Of a DNA stretch of 64,000 nt, positions 61,481 through 64,000 are shown piece by piece. A model generated the notes under the pieces. That model saw only the letters and a program-made list of their open reading frames with translations. It searched no databases and was not told the origin of the DNA. This DNA is from Zonotrichia leucophrys gambelii (taxonomy: Eukaryota; Chordata; Aves; Passeriformes; Passerellidae), in assembly GCF_028769735.1 (NCBI RefSeq), contig NC_088175.1, positions 1,612,001-1,676,000 of the forward strand, read 5' to 3'. Both the position numbers and the translations under genes were made by a program. Position 1 is the stretch's first letter; each line of letters starts with the position of its first letter.

Positions 61481-64000
61481 TAGGAGACACATTTTTTGTT
61501 CTTCTGTGATGATTCAATGTAATCTGTCTGACTTTGCACTGAAGTGGGCTGGAGCATCACCAGTCTCACAGAACAGTGATCCCAACCTTGTGGCCAGACA
61601 AGCTGTGCAAGAAGGGAGAGTCTCCTGCTCTGGCACTTTTAGCATAGAAGCAGTATGACTGCTCTTGCCCAGCTTGTACCTGTGCAAATCCACATATCTA
61701 TTATATCCTGTATATAGGATGCATATAGTGCCTGTATGTCACAGCACTGACCCAAATCCCTGTTCCTCATGTCCTCCCATGGAGGAAAGGAGCTGGAAGT
61801 GGGCTGTCAGTGATCCATGGCTGGTTGCTCTCTGTCCTGGGGCAGGCAGGAGCACCCAGGCCAAGCACCAGGCAGCAGCTCTGTCTTGCAGCCTCTCCCA
61901 AGGAGCAGGAAACACCATCCAAGACATGGCAGAAACCCAAGGGGAGCCCTAACATCCCAAATTTCTCCAGCTACAGGCACAAGAGCACATCTGGCCACAC
62001 TTTTGGTGTGCTAGCCATTTTGAATTGATTGCTAATGCACACTGCCTTCAACCCATCCCTGCTTGCCACAGTGTGTGATAACCCCAAGATCATCACTTTT
62101 TTGGTTTTTTTCCCTGCTGAAACTCTGACAGGAAAAGACTGTCCAAGTAGATCTGCAATTTCTGCACGGGTGCTGCTGTGGGAGTCTTCACACTGCCACA
62201 TTCTTGAGACAGTTGTCTCCCATAAACAGTCTTGGTAGCACATTAGAGAAACTCTTCATACAATGTTTGGGGTCATTAAACTCAAATAGATATAAATAGC
62301 ACTGAAAGAGAGCTGTGATATTTATTTGCATGGATATGTGCAGTGGGTTTTTTTTTTTCCTTTTAATGTTCATCCAATTTTGATCACACAGATTTGAACT
62401 TTAGCCTTGAGACAAGGAAGCATTGACTCTTTTAAGAGCTGGCTCTTGAAACTGGCAGCCACTGAACAGATATGTTCATTTTGCCTCTCAGGAGCTGAAA
62501 AGACTTCTCTGCCAATCTTCCTGGTATCATCCAGAATAGACCAGGGATCTCAATAAAACAATTAAGGTATGAGGACACAACAATCACACCAGTGCAATTC
62601 AAATGTTTCCATGGATTTTTTGAAGATGAGTTTTACAGAAACACTAATTTTCAGTCTCCCAACAGAAGGTTTCATTCTCTCCTGAGTCATACAAGTCAGA
62701 GGTGATGTAGCGATCCTCAGGTTTCTCACATCCAGGAAGCCTGAACAGTCTTTTTACCGAAAAGGTGCCTTTTGCCTGAATCACCATGGTTGTGATTCAC
62801 ACTCATTTGGGAGGCTCCACATACACCCCCAAGCATTTTAGGGCCTTTTCCTCCTGAAGGTGCTGTCAGTGTGCAGAGACCCAAGATAAATATCTGCTAT
62901 CTCTTCCTCACACACATCCCTGTATTGTCCTGAGCCTGCACAGTCCACTTGAAGCCCATGGAGACAGAGGTGTGTGCTTTGGGTTTCTGTTTCTCAGGGC
63001 AGATGGTTTCTGCAGCAGTGCTCTGAGCACTGGGGTGACAAAGTCCCCATTGTCCCCTGCTCCTACAGCTGTGAATGGGGACAGCCTGCAGCACCCCAGC
63101 TGCTTCTTACCTTTGCCTCTGGCTGTGTTGTGCAGCTTCTCTTAGTGCTGCTGCCACTCCTGGATTGGTTTTACTTTGAATTTATGCTCCAGAGAGGCCC
63201 AGAAGAGCTCTGTACCATTCCCACACCCACCAGGAGCCAGGATTCAGCTGGCAGCCAGGAGCTGCAGCAGCCCAACACAGAGAAATTATTTCCCCAGCCA
63301 GTGGATGTCCTTGTGCTTCAAGCACAGCAGGGGACAACACTGCACCAAGAAGGACATTGGCAGTCTGAAAACTGGGTGTAGAGTAAGGAAACTACAGCAC
63401 ACACCACAAAGGATAGGGCCAGGAATTAGAGGAGTAGATGGAGCAGCCATGTTGCTTTATCCAGATTTATCCAGCCTAAATTCCACCTAAGCCCCACTGT
63501 CTACTCTTTTGTATTAGACATGTAGTGCTTGAAGGGCAAGAGGAGTCACAAAGAATACTAAACAAGGAGTTAGACCATTTGAGTGAGTGTTGGTGGTTTG
63601 GATGTAGAATGATGGGATTTTTCTTAAGGTCAGCCACAGGCCTGAGGGAATGGATTGGAAAGAAGGAAAAGTCAAATGGCTTAAAAAGGAATATTTCTTT
63701 GCATGGTATGTGATTAACCCAGGGAACTTATCACTTTAAAACAGTTCTTGAGGACAGAATTTTAACAAGGTGTGCAAAAAAGGGGGTTGAACCATGTATT
63801 GGGGAGGTTGAGTGCTATCATCAGCTAATGAAAAAGACTTCTGCAGGAAGTGAGCTGGCACAACTTTGGTTTAGATTTCAGGACAAGACCTAAATTTGGC
63901 TTGGTGAATGGCAAATTATCATAAAGCTGCCCACTGCTATGTCAGAGATGAAGACACCAGGCTGTGAGTTTGGCCCAACAGGGCAACTTGTGCCCAGGGC

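Larger units (their letters stand above)
56274..64000 (+). other. RHOJ: RHOJ intron 1, donor-proximal part (partial)
   Basis: The sequence begins with the canonical donor GTAAGA and continues to the window end. I found no frame encoding the RHOJ exon 2 region (the GGKQ...LYDTAGQ stretch), so exon 2 lies beyond 64000. The content is AT-rich. It includes a TATATA/TACATA microsatellite at about 56650-56680, a CR1 fragment at 60845-61000, a 36-bp minisatellite at 59465-59990 and a T-run near 62347. Other open frames have no support. Confidence 0.85.

Overview
This is vertebrate nuclear DNA, almost certainly from a bird and probably a songbird. It contains many 5'-truncated CR1 LINE tails, whose 3' ends carry the ATTCTGTGATTCT-type repeat seen in avian genomes, and several solo LTRs that resemble passerine endogenous retrovirus families as I remember them. 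There are no operons or bacterial signals. Coding DNA is sparse: I can support only two coding exons in 64 kb, each the first coding exon of a gene that runs out of the window.

Layout. Positions 1-8400 are the start of intron 1 of KCNH5 (voltage-gated potassium channel, EAG2), on the minus strand. The first KCNH5 coding exon is at 8401-8473, inside a CpG island with a CCG/CGG repeat (about 8170-8900). Positions about 8900-55500 are the intergenic space. It holds CR1 fragments on both strands, two solo LTRs of one family (20753-21400 and 36834-37495, each with a perfect 5-bp target duplication), two LTRs of other families (25972-26429 minus, 28672-29051 plus), an older repeat present in opposite orientations, a short segment duplicated with a CR1 tail, and microsatellites. 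The RHOJ promoter region and first coding exon (56096-56273, plus strand) follow. Positions 56274-64000 are the start of RHOJ intron 1, including a 36-bp minisatellite at 59465-59990.

KCNH5 and RHOJ lie head to head and are transcribed away from each other, about 47.6 kb apart from start codon to start codon. To my knowledge the same gene order and orientation exist on human 14q23. KCNH5 is mainly neuronal and RHOJ is an endothelial Rho GTPase, so the space between them may hold enhancers for two unrelated programmes. I found no clear third gene.

The most interesting local structures are at the two promoters. RHOJ has an 18-codon upstream ORF whose stop overlaps its start codon, a 13-bp inverted repeat enclosing a C-rich loop, and four copies of an ETS-like TCAGGAAA motif. 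KCNH5 has an open frame running about 116 codons upstream of the conserved start through a CCG repeat. I found no convincing novel multi-gene system. All boundaries were read by eye, without alignment software or database search.
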